Below, piece after piece: positions 25,266 to 34,305 of a DNA stretch of 51,133 nt; positions within the stretch are counted from its first letter, which is position 1, and each line of letters begins with the position of its first letter. The notes beneath the pieces were generated by a model that searched no databases, had not been told where the DNA came from, and worked only from the letters and a program-made list of their open reading frames with translations. This stretch comes from Chromatiales bacterium (GTDB lineage: Bacteria; Pseudomonadota; Gammaproteobacteria; JAGRGH01): contig JAGRGH010000052.1 of the NCBI GenBank assembly GCA_020445605.1, positions 1 through 51,133 on the forward strand, given 5' to 3'. The translations under genes were made by a program, and so were the position numbers.

Positions 25266-26116
25266 AGGAGTTCGCGGTGACGAACCAGGACCGGTACCGA
25301 GTGATCGCGGAAGTATGCGGCAAGGCGCTCGATCATGTACACCGAGCGATGCTGACCGCCGGTGCAGCCGAGCGAAATCGTCAGGTAGCTGCGGGCGTCG
25401 GAGCGCATGCACGGCAGCCAGCGATCCAGAAAACCGCTGATGTCGCCGAACATGCGTTCGACCTCGGGGTCGGCCTCCAGAAACGCGCCGACGGCGGCAT
25501 CGCGGCCGGTCAGCGCGCGCAGTTCGGGGTGCCAGTGCGGATTCGGCAGGCAGCGCACGTCGAACACGAAGTCCGAGTCCTGCGGGCAGCCGTGCTTGAA
25601 GCCGAACGACTGCAACAGCAGCGACAGGCCCGAGTCGTGCTCGACGAGCCGTGACTGGATCAGCTCACGCAGCGCGTGCACATGCATGCGGGTGGTGTCG
25701 ATGCGCAGGTCCGCGTTCGTCGAGAACGGCTCCAGCAGCAGGGCCTCGCGACGGATCGCCTCGGCCAGCGACATCTCGCTGCGCGAGAGCGGGTGGCGGC
25801 GGCGCGTCTCGGAAAACCTTGTGAGCAGGGTCGAAGTCTCGGCCTGCAGGAACACGATGCGCGTGTCCACGCCGGCCTCGCGCAGGTGGCGGATTGCATC
25901 GGGCACCTGCGCCAGGCTCTGGTGCGGATTGCGGGCGTCGATGGCGATCGCGGCCCGGCGTTCGGTCAGTCCGTCGGACTCGCTCAGGTGTCGCGCCGTG
26001 GTCTCGAGCAGCGCGACCGGCAGGTTGTCGATGCAGTAATAGCCGCCGTCCTCGAGCGCCGCGAGGGCGACACTCTTGCCGGCGCCGGACTGGCCACTGA
26101 CGATGACGAGCCGCAT
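25262..26116 (-). CDS. rapZ: RapZ, RNase adapter/ATP-binding protein
   Basis: 284 aa, the standard length. Walker A is VSGQSGAGKSVALAALEDGG, then YYCIDNLPVALL. The C-terminal domain has SFGFKHGCPQDSDFVFDVRC and GCTGGQHRSVYMIERLA, the hallmarks of RapZ. In E. coli it binds glucosamine-6-phosphate and directs RNase E to sRNA GlmZ; in other bacteria its target is less certain. It sits between hprK and the EIIA gene, with a 14-bp gap to hprK. Confidence 0.97.
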   Translation of the reverse strand: MRLVIVSGQSGAGKSVALAALEDGGYYCIDNLPVALLETTARHLSESDGLTERRAAIAIDARNPHQSLAQVPDAIRHLREAGVDTRIVFLQAETSTLLTRFSETRRRHPLSRSEMSLAEAIRREALLLEPFSTNADLRIDTTRMHVHALRELIQSRLVEHDSGLSLLLQSFGFKHGCPQDSDFVFDVRCLPNPHWHPELRALTGRDAAVGAFLEADPEVERMFGDISGFLDRWLPCMRSDARSYLTISLGCTGGQHRSVYMIERLAAYFRDHSVPVLVRHRELL

Positions 26117-26130
26117 GGCGGGAAACGGCT

Positions 26131-27087
26131 CTAGGTGTTCTCTATGGCCGCGGACTGGCGGGCGATGAAGTCGCCGGCCGCGTCGTAACCGCTGCGTTCC
26201 AGCAGATGATTGCGCACGGCCGCCTCCACCAGCACGGCCAGGTTGCGTCCCGGTGCGACGGGCAGGGTGATCTGCGGCAGGTCCACGCCGAGGATGGTAC
26301 GCGCCGTGCGTGCGCCGCGCAGCCGGTCACCGTCGTCGGCGATGTATTCGGCGAGCGGGCGCAGGTCCAGCACCAGACGCAGGTTCTTGCTGGGCTTCAG
26401 GGCCGTGTCCCCGAACATCGCGCGAACGTTCAGTAGCCCGAGTCCACGCACCTCGAGGAAATCGCGCAGCAGCGGCGGGCAGAACCCGCGTACGACCTGG
26501 TCGTCCTCGAGTTCGAACTCGGGCGCGTCGTCGGCAATCAGGCGATGACCGCGGTTGAGCAGTTCGAGTGCGAGTTCGCTCTTGCCGATGGCGGGCGGCC
26601 CGGTCAGCAGTACGCCCGTGCCCGTGACCTCCATGAACACACCGTGCACGGTGACGCGGCCATGCAGCGCGCGAAGCAGCACGGTTTGCAGGCGACGCAC
26701 CAGGGCGACCGCGGGCAGCGGGGAGCGCAACAGTGCGATCCTGCGCGCCGCGACGGCCTTGCGCAGTGCGGGCTGTGGTTCGAGGTGATCGCCCAGCACC
26801 AGCGCGCGGGTGCCGGTCGGCAGCCATGCCTCGTCGTTCCGGGAAAGCGACTCACCCACCCGGCGCAATTCCTCGCGACCCAGCACCGCCACGCGATAGC
26901 CATGCACCCCGTCGTAGAGGCCGCTGAGCAATACGCCATCGGTCACATCCTGACGCGCCGCAAACAGCGGCACGGCGGCCTGTGAGGCGTTACCGGTCAG
27001 CGCCAGTGGCGCGTCGATGGTGGCCGCCTCGACGAGGTCGGCCACCCGGTATTCGCCGCTCAGGCCGACTGTCGGTACGGTGACCAT
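26131..27087 (-). CDS. hprK: HPr kinase/phosphorylase
   Basis: 318 aa. The N-terminal domain is followed by VHGVFMEVTGTGVLLTGPPA and the Walker A end IGKSELALEL. RLIADDAPEFELEDDQV comes next, and the HprK signature is LEVRGLGLLNVRAMFGD. It phosphorylates and dephosphorylates HPr on Ser, linking energy and phosphate state to the PTS. The ATG at 27087 lies inside ptsN (28-bp overlap), implying translational coupling. HprK is absent in E. coli but common in beta-proteobacterial and Xanthomonas-like rpoN clusters. Confidence 0.96.
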   Translation of the reverse strand: MVTVPTVGLSGEYRVADLVEAATIDAPLALTGNASQAAVPLFAARQDVTDGVLLSGLYDGVHGYRVAVLGREELRRVGESLSRNDEAWLPTGTRALVLGDHLEPQPALRKAVAARRIALLRSPLPAVALVRRLQTVLLRALHGRVTVHGVFMEVTGTGVLLTGPPAIGKSELALELLNRGHRLIADDAPEFELEDDQVVRGFCPPLLRDFLEVRGLGLLNVRAMFGDTALKPSKNLRLVLDLRPLAEYIADDGDRLRGARTARTILGVDLPQITLPVAPGRNLAVLVEAAVRNHLLERSGYDAAGDFIARQSAAIENT

Positions 27088-27530
27088 TCCATGAACAGTC
27101 GCTCGGCGGCGGTGGCGTCCGGTGCCTCGCGCAGGGCCTTGGTGAAACGGTCGTCGGAGAACATCTGCGCGAGCGTGGCCAGGGTCTCCAGATGTGCCTC
27201 GGCGGCGTCGGCGGGCACCAGCAGTGCGTAGAACACATCGACGGGCTGGCCGTCGATCGCGTCGTAGTCGACGCCCTCGCTGAGTGTGAGCAGTGCGGCG
27301 CGCGCCTCGGTCAGACTGGTCGAGCGCCCGTGCGGAATCGCCACGCCGTGTCCGATGCCGGTGCTGCCGAGCCGTTCACGGCTCAGCAGGCACTCGTAGG
27401 CACTGGCGGCGGCCTCGTCGGCTTCGACATCCAGCAGTTCGCCGAGTCGTTCGAGTACGCGTTTGCGACTCGATTGCGCCGCTCCACATTCGATGCGCGA
27501 AGGCGCGAGCAGTTGTGCAGGATCTGCCAT
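27060..27530 (-). CDS. ptsN: PtsN, nitrogen-regulatory EIIA
   Basis: 156 aa. The active His is in GIGHGVAIPHGRSTSL. VDVFYALLVPADAAEAHLETLATLAQMFSD is the conserved EIIA-Ntr half. It receives phosphate from HPr/NPr and controls potassium uptake and envelope stress targets in other species. It is part of the rpoN-hpf-ptsN-hprK-rapZ cluster, 33 bp after hpf. Confidence 0.96.
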   Translation of the reverse strand: MADPAQLLAPSRIECGAAQSSRKRVLERLGELLDVEADEAAASAYECLLSRERLGSTGIGHGVAIPHGRSTSLTEARAALLTLSEGVDYDAIDGQPVDVFYALLVPADAAEAHLETLATLAQMFSDDRFTKALREAPDATAAERLFMEWSPYRQSA

Positions 27531-27563
27531 GTTCTGGTCTCTGGAGCGGCTCCCGGGTTGGCG

Positions 27564-27890
27564 TCAGACCTGGGGTTCCGCGCGGCGGATCGAATGCTCG
27601 TTGTGATGCGCCGAGCGTTTTTCCTTGAGTTTCTTGATCTGCCGGTCGAGCTTGTCCACGAGTCCGTCGATGGCGGCGTACATGTCGGTGTGCACCGCGT
27701 CGGCAAACACGTTCGCGCCCTGCACATGCACAGTGGCTTCGGCCTTCTGATCGAGCTTTTCGACGGACAGGATGACATGAGTGTCCGTCGTGCGATCGAA
27801 GTGACGCTCGATGCGTTCAAACTTGCTCAGCACATAGCTGCGCAGCGCATCGGTGACGTCGACATGATGGCCGGAGACTGAAATCTGCAT
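27564..27890 (-). CDS. hpf: Ribosome hibernation promoting factor (short HPF)
   Basis: 108 aa, the short form. MQISVSGHHVDVTDALRSYV and SKFERIERHFDRTTDTHVIL are typical HPF/RaiA. The basic helix LDRQIKKLKEKRSAHHNEH contacts rRNA. It dimerises 70S ribosomes into 100S in stationary phase. ATG at 27890 has AGGAG eight bases upstream. It follows rpoN after a 211-bp gap. Confidence 0.95.
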   Translation of the reverse strand: MQISVSGHHVDVTDALRSYVLSKFERIERHFDRTTDTHVILSVEKLDQKAEATVHVQGANVFADAVHTDMYAAIDGLVDKLDRQIKKLKEKRSAHHNEHSIRRAEPQV

Positions 27891-28009
27891 GGATGTACTC
27901 CTGGATAACGTCAGCATGGATGCTGACAGGGATTGGACTCGATCGAAACAGCCGTGCCCGGGCCATCGTTCGGTCCGGGGCGGACGATGCGACGGCTCGC
28001 GCGATGCAA

Positions 28010-28100
28010 AGCCGGGGGCAACTCTGGGCGAGTCAGGGTTGCCCGCAGCACAGGGAAGTGTTGCCGCCCTGGCAATCCGCGACGGATCGATCAGGGCTTC
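28010..28100. repeat. Palindromic intergenic element, second family (copy F, short)
   Basis: GGGCAACTCTG/CAGGGTTGCCC (28016-28044) forms an 11-bp stem. It is followed by GCAGCACAGGGAAGTGTTGCC and CAATCCGCGACGGATCGATC. The last two resemble CGCACAGGGATGTGCCGCC and CAATCCGGGACGGATTGATC in copy D. It lies between rpoN and hpf, so both stability of the rpoN transcript and hpf expression may be affected. Confidence 0.5.
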
Positions 28101-28101
28101 C

Positions 28102-29589
28102 TCAGGCAAGTCGCTTGCGTTCATTCGACGGTGGTATGGCCATGGCCTCGCGATACTTGGCAACGGTGCGACGCGCGACCTCAACGCCACGGTTGGACAA
28201 CAAGACGGCGATGCGATTGTCGCTCAACGGTTTGGCCGGCGGCTCTTCCGACACGAGTTGACGAATCAGCGCGCGCACGGCGGTGGCCGAATGGGTCTCG
28301 CCGTTTTCCGAGGTGACGTGACTCGAAAAGAAATACTTGAGCTCATAGACGCCGCGCGGCGTATGCATGTACTTGCGCATCGTCACGCGCGAAACGGTGG
28401 ATTCGTGCAGGCTCAGCGAGTCGGCAATCTCGCGCAGCACCAGCGGTCGCATGGCCTCGTCGCCGCGTTCGAGGAACTCGCGCTGGTGCTCGACGATGGC
28501 CGAGGCCACGCGCAGCAGTGTCTCGTTGCGACTGGCAAGGCTTTTCAGAAACCAGCGTGCCTCCTGCAGGCGGTCGCGCAGGTAGGAGGCGTCGTCGGCG
28601 TTGCCGTTGCGGCGCACCAGACCCTGGTAGAAGCGGTTGATGCGAAGCTTCGGCATCGTCTCGTTGTTGAGCTCGACGCGCCAGCCGTGTTCGGAGCGAC
28701 GCACGATGACGTCCGGCACGATGTACTCGATGGATGCAGCGGCAAACGTGCTGCCGGGGCGCGGGTTCTGTGCACGAATCAGTGCAATGGCACGGTCGAA
28801 TTCCTCGTCGCTCGCGCCGAGTCGCTGGGCGATGGTCTGCGCACGCTGGCGCGGCAGTTCGTCGAGATGATCTTCGACCAGCGTCAGCGCCAGTGCGAGA
28901 CTGTGGGTCTCTGGTGACAGCTGGCGAAGCTGCAGCAGCAGGCACTCGCGCAGATCGCGTGCACCGACACCCGCCGGGTCGAATGCCTGCACGCGCTTGA
29001 GCACGGCCGCGACTTCATCGGGTTCGATCGGGTCGTCCGCGCTGACATCCACGGACAGCGCGATGTCGTCGAGCGGGGACTCGAGGTAGCCATCGTCATT
29101 GATGCCATCGATCAGCGCTTGGGCGATGGCCCGGTCGCGGGCACTGAACGGTGCCAGGTTGAGCTGCCAGTACAGGTAGTCGTGCAGCGTCTGGGTCGCC
29201 GCCGAACGCGCCAGATAATCCTCGGGGACGGCACGTTCCGATTCGCCGCCCTGACCGCCGAGCGATGCCTCGTAGACATCGTCCCAGACGCTGTCGACGG
29301 GCAGCTCGTCCGGGATGTCCTCGCGCATCTCCTCACGCGCGTCCGTGGGGGCGTCGTCGGGGGCGGAGAACTCGACCTCGTCCGGGCCGTCCCGGCCGTC
29401 CGGCTCATCGTGCGCGGGCTCGTCGCCGGACTCGAATTCGTCGAGTTCCAGCATCGGGTTGGTTTCGAGTACCTGCTGGATTTCGGTCGACAGTTCAAGC
29501 GTCGACAGCTGCAACATGCGGATGGCCTGTTGCAGCTGCGGGGTGATCGTCAGCTGCTGGCCGATGCGAAGTTGTAGCGACTGTTTCAT
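28102..29589 (-). CDS. rpoN: RNA polymerase sigma-54 factor
   Basis: 495 aa. Region I is Gln/Leu-rich (LQLRIGQQLTITPQLQQAIR; LQLSTLELSTEIQQVLETNP). Region II is acidic. The core-binding and DNA-binding domains follow, and the C-terminal RpoN box is present (ARRTVAKYREAMAIP). It directs enhancer-dependent transcription with bEBPs. lptB lies upstream, as in E. coli. Confidence 0.98.
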   Translation of the reverse strand: MKQSLQLRIGQQLTITPQLQQAIRMLQLSTLELSTEIQQVLETNPMLELDEFESGDEPAHDEPDGRDGPDEVEFSAPDDAPTDAREEMREDIPDELPVDSVWDDVYEASLGGQGGESERAVPEDYLARSAATQTLHDYLYWQLNLAPFSARDRAIAQALIDGINDDGYLESPLDDIALSVDVSADDPIEPDEVAAVLKRVQAFDPAGVGARDLRECLLLQLRQLSPETHSLALALTLVEDHLDELPRQRAQTIAQRLGASDEEFDRAIALIRAQNPRPGSTFAAASIEYIVPDVIVRRSEHGWRVELNNETMPKLRINRFYQGLVRRNGNADDASYLRDRLQEARWFLKSLASRNETLLRVASAIVEHQREFLERGDEAMRPLVLREIADSLSLHESTVSRVTMRKYMHTPRGVYELKYFFSSHVTSENGETHSATAVRALIRQLVSEEPPAKPLSDNRIAVLLSNRGVEVARRTVAKYREAMAIPPSNERKRLA

Positions 29590-29795
29590 GCAGGGCCAGA
29601 TGGACTCGTACGGCGCTCGAAATGGCCAGCGCGGGATCGCGAAGGGTGCTTGTAATACTAGCGCAACCTGCCCGGTTTGCGATTGTTTCCGCGCCGGGCC
29701 GGGCGCTGGCGCGGGACCGCGCTTGCCCCGGTTTTCAAATTAAAACCATATATAAATCAGCAAGTTGTACCGAATTTCCCGGGTGGCTGTGCAGA
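29590..29795. other. lptB-rpoN intergenic region
   Basis: 206 bp. Apart from A+T-rich sequence near 29738-29775 (TTCAAATTAAAACCATATA) I see no strong element. It may contain the rpoN promoter. I looked for a -24/-12 sigma-54 promoter (autoregulation) and found none with correct spacing. Confidence 0.4.
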
Positions 29796-30521
29796 TTACA
29801 TCCGGAACGCCTCGCCGAGGTAGACCTTGCGTACGGTCGGGTCCGCGAGGATCGCCTGGGGTTCGCCGTTGGCGATCACGCTGCCGCCCGAGATGATGTA
29901 GGCCCGCTCGCAGATGCCCAGCGTCTCGCGCACGTTGTGATCGGTGATCAGCACGCCGATGCCGCGATCGGTCAGGTGCCGGACCAGATCGCGGATGTCG
30001 CCGACGGCGATCGGGTCGATGCCGGCAAACGGCTCGTCGAGCAGCATGACCCGCGGCTCGCTGGCCAGGGCACGGGCGATCTCCAGCCGGCGGCGCTCGC
30101 CACCGGACAGGCTCGTCGCGCGCTGCTCGGCCAGATGCGCGATGTTGAACTGCTCGAGCAGCGAGAGGGTGCGCCGCTCGACCATCGCGCGGGTCTGGCG
30201 CGGGCGCGTCTGCACGATGGCGCGCACGTTGTCGGCGACGCTCAGCCCGCGAAACACCGAGGCCTCCTGCGGCAGGTAGCCAAGGCCCAGTTGCGCGCGG
30301 GCGTGCATCGGCAGATCGGTGATGTCGACCCCGTCGAGGCGCACGCTGCCGGCGTCGGCGCCGATCAGTCCGACGATGATGTAGAAGCAGGTGGTCTTGC
30401 CGGCGCCGTTCGGGCCGAGCAGGCCGACGACCTCGCCGGCACCGACCTCGAGCGCGACATCGTCGACGATGACACGGCCGCCATAGCGTTTCGCGAGGCC
30501 GGCGGCCTCGAGCATGGGCAT
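29796..30521 (-). CDS. lptB: LptB, LPS export ABC ATPase
   Basis: 241 aa. Walker [10 protein letters not shown], signature [15 protein letters not shown], Walker [15 protein letters not shown]-loop TDHNVRETL. It powers LptFG to extract LPS from the inner membrane. It lies 11 bp after lptA. The C-terminal end [14 protein letters not shown] is typical. Confidence 0.98.
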   Translation of the reverse strand: MPMLEAAGLAKRYGGRVIVDDVALEVGAGEVVGLLGPNGAGKTTCFYIIVGLIGADAGSVRLDGVDITDLPMHARAQLGLGYLPQEASVFRGLSVADNVRAIVQTRPRQTRAMVERRTLSLLEQFNIAHLAEQRATSLSGGERRRLEIARALASEPRVMLLDEPFAGIDPIAVGDIRDLVRHLTDRGIGVLITDHNVRETLGICERAYIISGGSVIANGEPQAILADPTVRKVYLGEAFRM

Positions 30522-30532
30522 CGCGCGGTCGC

Positions 30533-31054
30533 TTAGGGCTTGGTGGCGTCTGCCGCGGTGCGCGCCGGCAGCGTGATCTGCACGCGGTTTTTGCCTTCCG
30601 CGCTTGCGCCGGCCTTCAGCGTGGCCTTGCCGCGGTCATAGGCAATGCGGTCGCTCGCCATGCGCGTGTCGCCCTGCGTGATCACGGCCTGGTCGATCAG
30701 CGTCAGAATATCGCTGTTGCGATCGAACTCGGCGCGCTGCGCACGTCCGCGGTATGGCACGCCCTTGTCGGGCTCCTGGTAGAAGGTCACGGGGTTGCCG
30801 GTCGCGATGATGCGGTCGGTCTCGCCGCGCGCACCGTGCACCTCCAGCCGATCGGCCTCGATGCGGATGGAACCCTGTTTGAGCACGACATTGCCGCGGT
30901 AGACGCTGACTTTCGTCTTGTCGTCGATCTCGGCGCTGTCGGCGGCGAGTTCGATCGGCTGTTTCGTGTCGTCGGCGCGGGCCTGTGCCTGCGGTGTGAC
31001 GAGGCTCGCGGCAAGAAGCAGCAGCACGGCTGGAATCGAATTACTGGATGACAT
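30533..31054 (-). CDS. lptA: LptA, periplasmic LPS bridge protein
   Basis: 173 aa. Signal peptide [20 protein letters not shown] ending near QARA. The OstA-type beta-jellyroll follows ([40 protein letters not shown]). It links LptC to LptD. ATG at 31054 overlaps lptC by 14 bp; the longer in-frame extension is rejected because it destroys the signal peptide. Confidence 0.96.
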   Translation of the reverse strand: MSSSNSIPAVLLLLAASLVTPQAQARADDTKQPIELAADSAEIDDKTKVSVYRGNVVLKQGSIRIEADRLEVHGARGETDRIIATGNPVTFYQEPDKGVPYRGRAQRAEFDRNSDILTLIDQAVITQGDTRMASDRIAYDRGKATLKAGASAEGKNRVQITLPARTAADATKP

Positions 31055-31625
31055 GTTTTCCCTTGACCTCGGCTTGCAGTTGCAGTCGCACACCGTCCTC
31101 GCCGAACCAGCTTTTCATGCCCATGCCCTCGAGCGTGGACGAGCCGCTGGCCAGCGTGACATGGCGATCGGTTTCGGCGTAGTGGTTGCGTGGTTGCACA
31201 CGCAGTTGACTGGTGTCTACGCGCATCGGTTCGCTGCCCGTGGCGCCGGGCCTGCGCAGGCGCACGTTTTCGTCGAGCAGCACCTCGTTGCCGTCGGCCG
31301 ACACCCATGCGCGTTCTGCGTGCAGGTCCCAGGCCGGGCGCGGCTCGTCGTGGATGCGCAGTCGTGGCCGGAACAGCCGGGTGCTGTTGTCGCTGGGGTA
31401 GTGCGCAAGCGTGCTGGCTTGCAGGCGGTATTTGGGCCGGCCCTGGGGATCCATGGTGATCGCGTCGAGCGACGTGGCGATGTAGTCGGGGCGATTGGAG
31501 TCGCTTGTGGCGCGCCGGTCGTCATCACGCAGGGTGCCGGCGAGCCACGCGCTCACCGCGACGGCCAGTACCAGAAGAATCAGCGGCAGGCCGGGCACTC
31601 GAAGGCGGGGCGGTTGAAGGCGCAT
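31041..31625 (-). CDS. lptC: LptC, LPS export membrane protein
   Basis: 194 aa. One N-terminal membrane helix (VPGLPLILLVLAVAVSAWLA), then the periplasmic jellyroll domain (RPKYRLQASTLAHYPSDNST; LDENVRLRRPG). It anchors LptA to the inner-membrane complex. The ATG at 31625 is 11 bp after the kdsC stop. It overlaps lptA. Confidence 0.94.
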   Translation of the reverse strand: MRLQPPRLRVPGLPLILLVLAVAVSAWLAGTLRDDDRRATSDSNRPDYIATSLDAITMDPQGRPKYRLQASTLAHYPSDNSTRLFRPRLRIHDEPRPAWDLHAERAWVSADGNEVLLDENVRLRRPGATGSEPMRVDTSQLRVQPRNHYAETDRHVTLASGSSTLEGMGMKSWFGEDGVRLQLQAEVKGKHVIQ

Positions 31626-31636
31626 CCGCGGCCACG

Positions 31637-32158
31637 TCAAAGGTAATGCGCCAGCGCCGCATCGAGCGTGCCCTGGGCTTCCATGATAAGTTCGCACACG
31701 TCGCGTGCCGCACCGCGTCCGCCGGGCGACGGCGCCAGCCAGTGCGCGTGCGTGCGCACGAGCGGGTGCGCGTCGCCGACCGCGATCGCGAGCCCGACGA
31801 CGCGCATCACGGGCAGGTCCATGACGTCGTCGCCGACATAGGCGACCTCGTGGTCGGCAAACCCCGTGCGTTCGCGTAGCTCGTTGTAGGCCGGCAGTTT
31901 GTCCAGGCGTCCCTGATAGACGTGTTCGACACCCAGGCTCTGCATGCGGATGCGCACGACTTCGGAGCTGCGGCCGGTGATCACGCCGATGCTGACGCCG
32001 GAGGCTTGCAGCATCTTCATGCCGTGTCCGTCGCGTGAATAGAACGCCTTGTATTCCTGGCCGTCGTCGCCGAGGAACAGACTGCCGTCGGTCAGCACGC
32101 CGTCGACATCGAAGATCACCATGCGGATCGCGCGTGCGCGTTCGATGATATCGCGCAT
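31637..32158 (-). CDS. kdsC: KdsC, Kdo-8-phosphate phosphatase
   Basis: 173 aa HAD phosphatase. Catalytic motif IFDVDGVLTDGSLF, motif II TGRSSEVV, motif IV AYVGDDVMDLPVM. It releases Kdo from Kdo-8-phosphate in lipid A core synthesis. Adjacent kdsD makes the substrate precursor. The C-terminal ELIMEAQGTLDAALAHYL is normal. Spacing to kdsD is 5 bp. Confidence 0.97.
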   Translation of the reverse strand: MRDIIERARAIRMVIFDVDGVLTDGSLFLGDDGQEYKAFYSRDGHGMKMLQASGVSIGVITGRSSEVVRIRMQSLGVEHVYQGRLDKLPAYNELRERTGFADHEVAYVGDDVMDLPVMRVVGLAIAVGDAHPLVRTHAHWLAPSPGGRGAARDVCELIMEAQGTLDAALAHYL

Positions 32159-32163
32159 GATGA

Positions 32164-33165
32164 TCAGACCACGCCCGCGCGCAGCAGGTCGTGCATGTTC
32201 AGGGCGCCGATCAGCTGTTCGTTGTCATCGAGTACGAGCAGGCCGTTGATCTTGTGCTCTTCCATGATCTTCAGCGCCTCGGCCGCGAGCGTGCCGGGGT
32301 GGATCGACTTCGCGCCATGCGTCATGACCGCGCCGATGGTCGTCGCGTGGATGTCGATCGCGCGATCCAGCACGCGGCGCAGGTCGCCGTCGGTAAACAC
32401 GCCGACGACATGGCCCGCGTCGTCCACGACGGCGGTCATGCCGAGGCCCTTCTTCGTCATTTCCATCAGCGCGGCCGGCAGCGGCGCGTCCTTCATGACG
32501 CGCGGCACCCGCTCGCCGGTGTGCATGAGGTCGTCGATCATCAGCAGCAGGCGCCGGCCCAGTGCGCCGCCCGGATGCGAGCGCGCGAAGTCCTCGGCGG
32601 TGAAGCCGCGCGCCTCGAGCAGCGAGATGGCAAGCGCATCGCCCATCGCAAGCGCGGCGGTCGTAGACGAGGTCGGCGCGAGATTCAGCGGGCAGGCCTC
32701 GGTCTCCACCGAGACATCGATATGCACGTCGGCCATGCGCGCGAGCGTGGACTGGCGGTTGCCGGTCAGTGCGATCAGCGGCACCCCGAGGCGCCGGATC
32801 AGCGGCAGGATCGTGACCAGCTCGGAGGTTTCGCCGGAGTTCGACAGCGCCAGGACTGCATCGTGGGCCGTGATCATGCCGAGGTCGCCATGACTGGCCT
32901 CGCCCGGATGCACGAAGAACGCCGGACTGCCGGTGGACGCGAGCGTCGCTGCGATCTTGCCGCCGATGTGGCCGGACTTGCCCATGCCCGTCACGACGAT
33001 ACGGCCCGTGCAGTCCAGCAGGATGCGACAGGCCTGCGCGAAGTCCGCGTCGATGCGCGCTTCCAGGGCGCGGATGGCCCCGGCTTCCGTGCGGATCACG
33101 GCGAGCCCGAGTTCGATCAGGCGCGCGGTATCGTCGGGCTGGCTGGCGCGTTTGGGTACATTCAT
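32164..33165 (-). CDS. kdsD: KdsD, arabinose-5-phosphate isomerase
   Basis: 333 aa. The SIS domain has VVTGMGKSGHIGGKIAATLA and HPGEASHGDLGMI, then LALSNSGETSELV. Two CBS domains follow (GMTAVVDDAGHVVGVFTDGD; NGLLVLDDNEQLIGALNMHD). It converts ribulose-5-phosphate to arabinose-5-phosphate, the first step to Kdo. Its ATG overlaps the antiporter stop (ATGA). Confidence 0.97.
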   Translation of the reverse strand: MNVPKRASQPDDTARLIELGLAVIRTEAGAIRALEARIDADFAQACRILLDCTGRIVVTGMGKSGHIGGKIAATLASTGSPAFFVHPGEASHGDLGMITAHDAVLALSNSGETSELVTILPLIRRLGVPLIALTGNRQSTLARMADVHIDVSVETEACPLNLAPTSSTTAALAMGDALAISLLEARGFTAEDFARSHPGGALGRRLLLMIDDLMHTGERVPRVMKDAPLPAALMEMTKKGLGMTAVVDDAGHVVGVFTDGDLRRVLDRAIDIHATTIGAVMTHGAKSIHPGTLAAEALKIMEEHKINGLLVLDDNEQLIGALNMHDLLRAGVV

Positions 33166-34133
33166 GCCGGCACCTGCCAGAACAAGAACCCCTGATAGGC
33201 GATGACAGACAAGAGCAAGACGACCCCTTCGATCCGGTTGATGCCGCCCGGTCGCGCGCCCCAGGCGCGGGCGACCAGCCACAGCACGACGGTGAACGCG
33301 AGCATGACGGGATAGTCCCGCCACACCACGTCTGCGCTGACGGCGCCCGGCGCCAGAACGGCGGGCACGGCCAGCACGGCCAGCAGATTGTAGATATTGG
33401 ACCCGATGACGTTGCCGATCGCAATGTCATGTTCGCCGCGCAGGGCGCTGACGACCGAGGCCGCGAGTTCCGGCAGGCTGGTGCCGACGGCGACGATGGT
33501 CAAACCGATGACCAGATCGGAGACCCCGAGCGACTGCGCGATCCCGACCGCCGCCCAGACCATCGCGCGCGCACCGCCCAGCAGCAGGGCGAGGCCGATT
33601 GCGAGATGCACCAGTGCTGGTCCCAGTGCGATCGGTTCGCCCAGTTCGGCACTGAACTCCGCCTCGAGTGCGTCGCCGCCGCCGTCGAGCCGCGCCAGCC
33701 GGATCAGCCATAGCGTTGCGAGGACCAGGCCGGTGATGAGGACCGCGCCGTCGAACCGGTCGAGGCTGCCGTCGAACAGGAGCCAGCCGGTCAGCACCGT
33801 GGTGATCAGCAAAACGGGGTACTCCCGCATGAGGATCGTCGAGCGCACGCCCAGCGGCCGGATCAGCGCGGTCGCGCCGAGGATCAGCCCGATGTTCGCG
33901 ATGTTCGAGCCGACGGCATTGCCGATGGCGAGGCCCGCCTTGCCGTCGATCGCGGCGAGCGTGGAAACCAGCAGCTCGGGCGCAGAGGTGCCGATCCCGA
34001 CCACCGTCATGCCGATCAGCAGTGGCGTGACACCCATGTGCCGGGCCAGGTTGGAGGCGCCCGCTATGAAGCGATCCGCTCCGAACACCAGCGCGGCGAG
34101 TCCCGCGAGGAATACCAGTACATTGACCAGCAT
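33162..34133 (-). CDS. yrbG: Ca2+/Na+ antiporter, YrbG family
   Basis: 323 aa with about ten helices in two repeats. Each repeat has an alpha motif: GIGTSAPELLVSTLAAIDGK with GNAVGSNIANIGLILG, and AVGTSLPELAASVVSALRGE with GNVIGSNIYNLLAVL. These acidic/Ser residues bind cations. The same gene precedes kdsD in E. coli. The only upstream sequence before prfA is repeat copy C, which must contain the promoter or be transcribed through. Confidence 0.95.
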   Translation of the reverse strand: MLVNVLVFLAGLAALVFGADRFIAGASNLARHMGVTPLLIGMTVVGIGTSAPELLVSTLAAIDGKAGLAIGNAVGSNIANIGLILGATALIRPLGVRSTILMREYPVLLITTVLTGWLLFDGSLDRFDGAVLITGLVLATLWLIRLARLDGGGDALEAEFSAELGEPIALGPALVHLAIGLALLLGGARAMVWAAVGIAQSLGVSDLVIGLTIVAVGTSLPELAASVVSALRGEHDIAIGNVIGSNIYNLLAVLAVPAVLAPGAVSADVVWRDYPVMLAFTVVLWLVARAWGARPGGINRIEGVVLLLSVIAYQGFLFWQVPA

Positions 34134-34146
34134 GGCGGCCTAAAAG

Positions 34147-34305
34147 AAGATTGAAAAAGACCCATCCGGGGCCTTTTCAATGTCGCGACCGAAAGGTGCG
34201 GTTTTCGGTTGCTTACGAAATTCGGGCACGCGCGTGCTTGAATCTTGGGCGAGACCTTCCTGTCTCGCGCAAGCAGGCGGTTGCGGGAAAAAATTCAACA
34301 GCCGG
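34147..34305 (+). repeat. MITE-like palindromic repeat, copy C (diverged)
   Basis: Same order of hairpins as copy A: GATTGAAAAAGACCCATCC, CCGAAAGGTGCGGTTTTCGG, GCACGCGCGTGC, GCGAGAC/GTCTCGC, and AATTCAACAG at the right edge. Many substitutions show it is older than copies A and B. It abuts the prfA stop codon (34306-34308) and ends 13 bp before the yrbG start. Confidence 0.75.

Noticed and set aside
29590-29795. Sigma-54 promoter before rpoN
   Set aside because: A TGGCGCG...TTGC-like string exists near 29704-29725, but the GG-GC spacing does not fit -24/-12.
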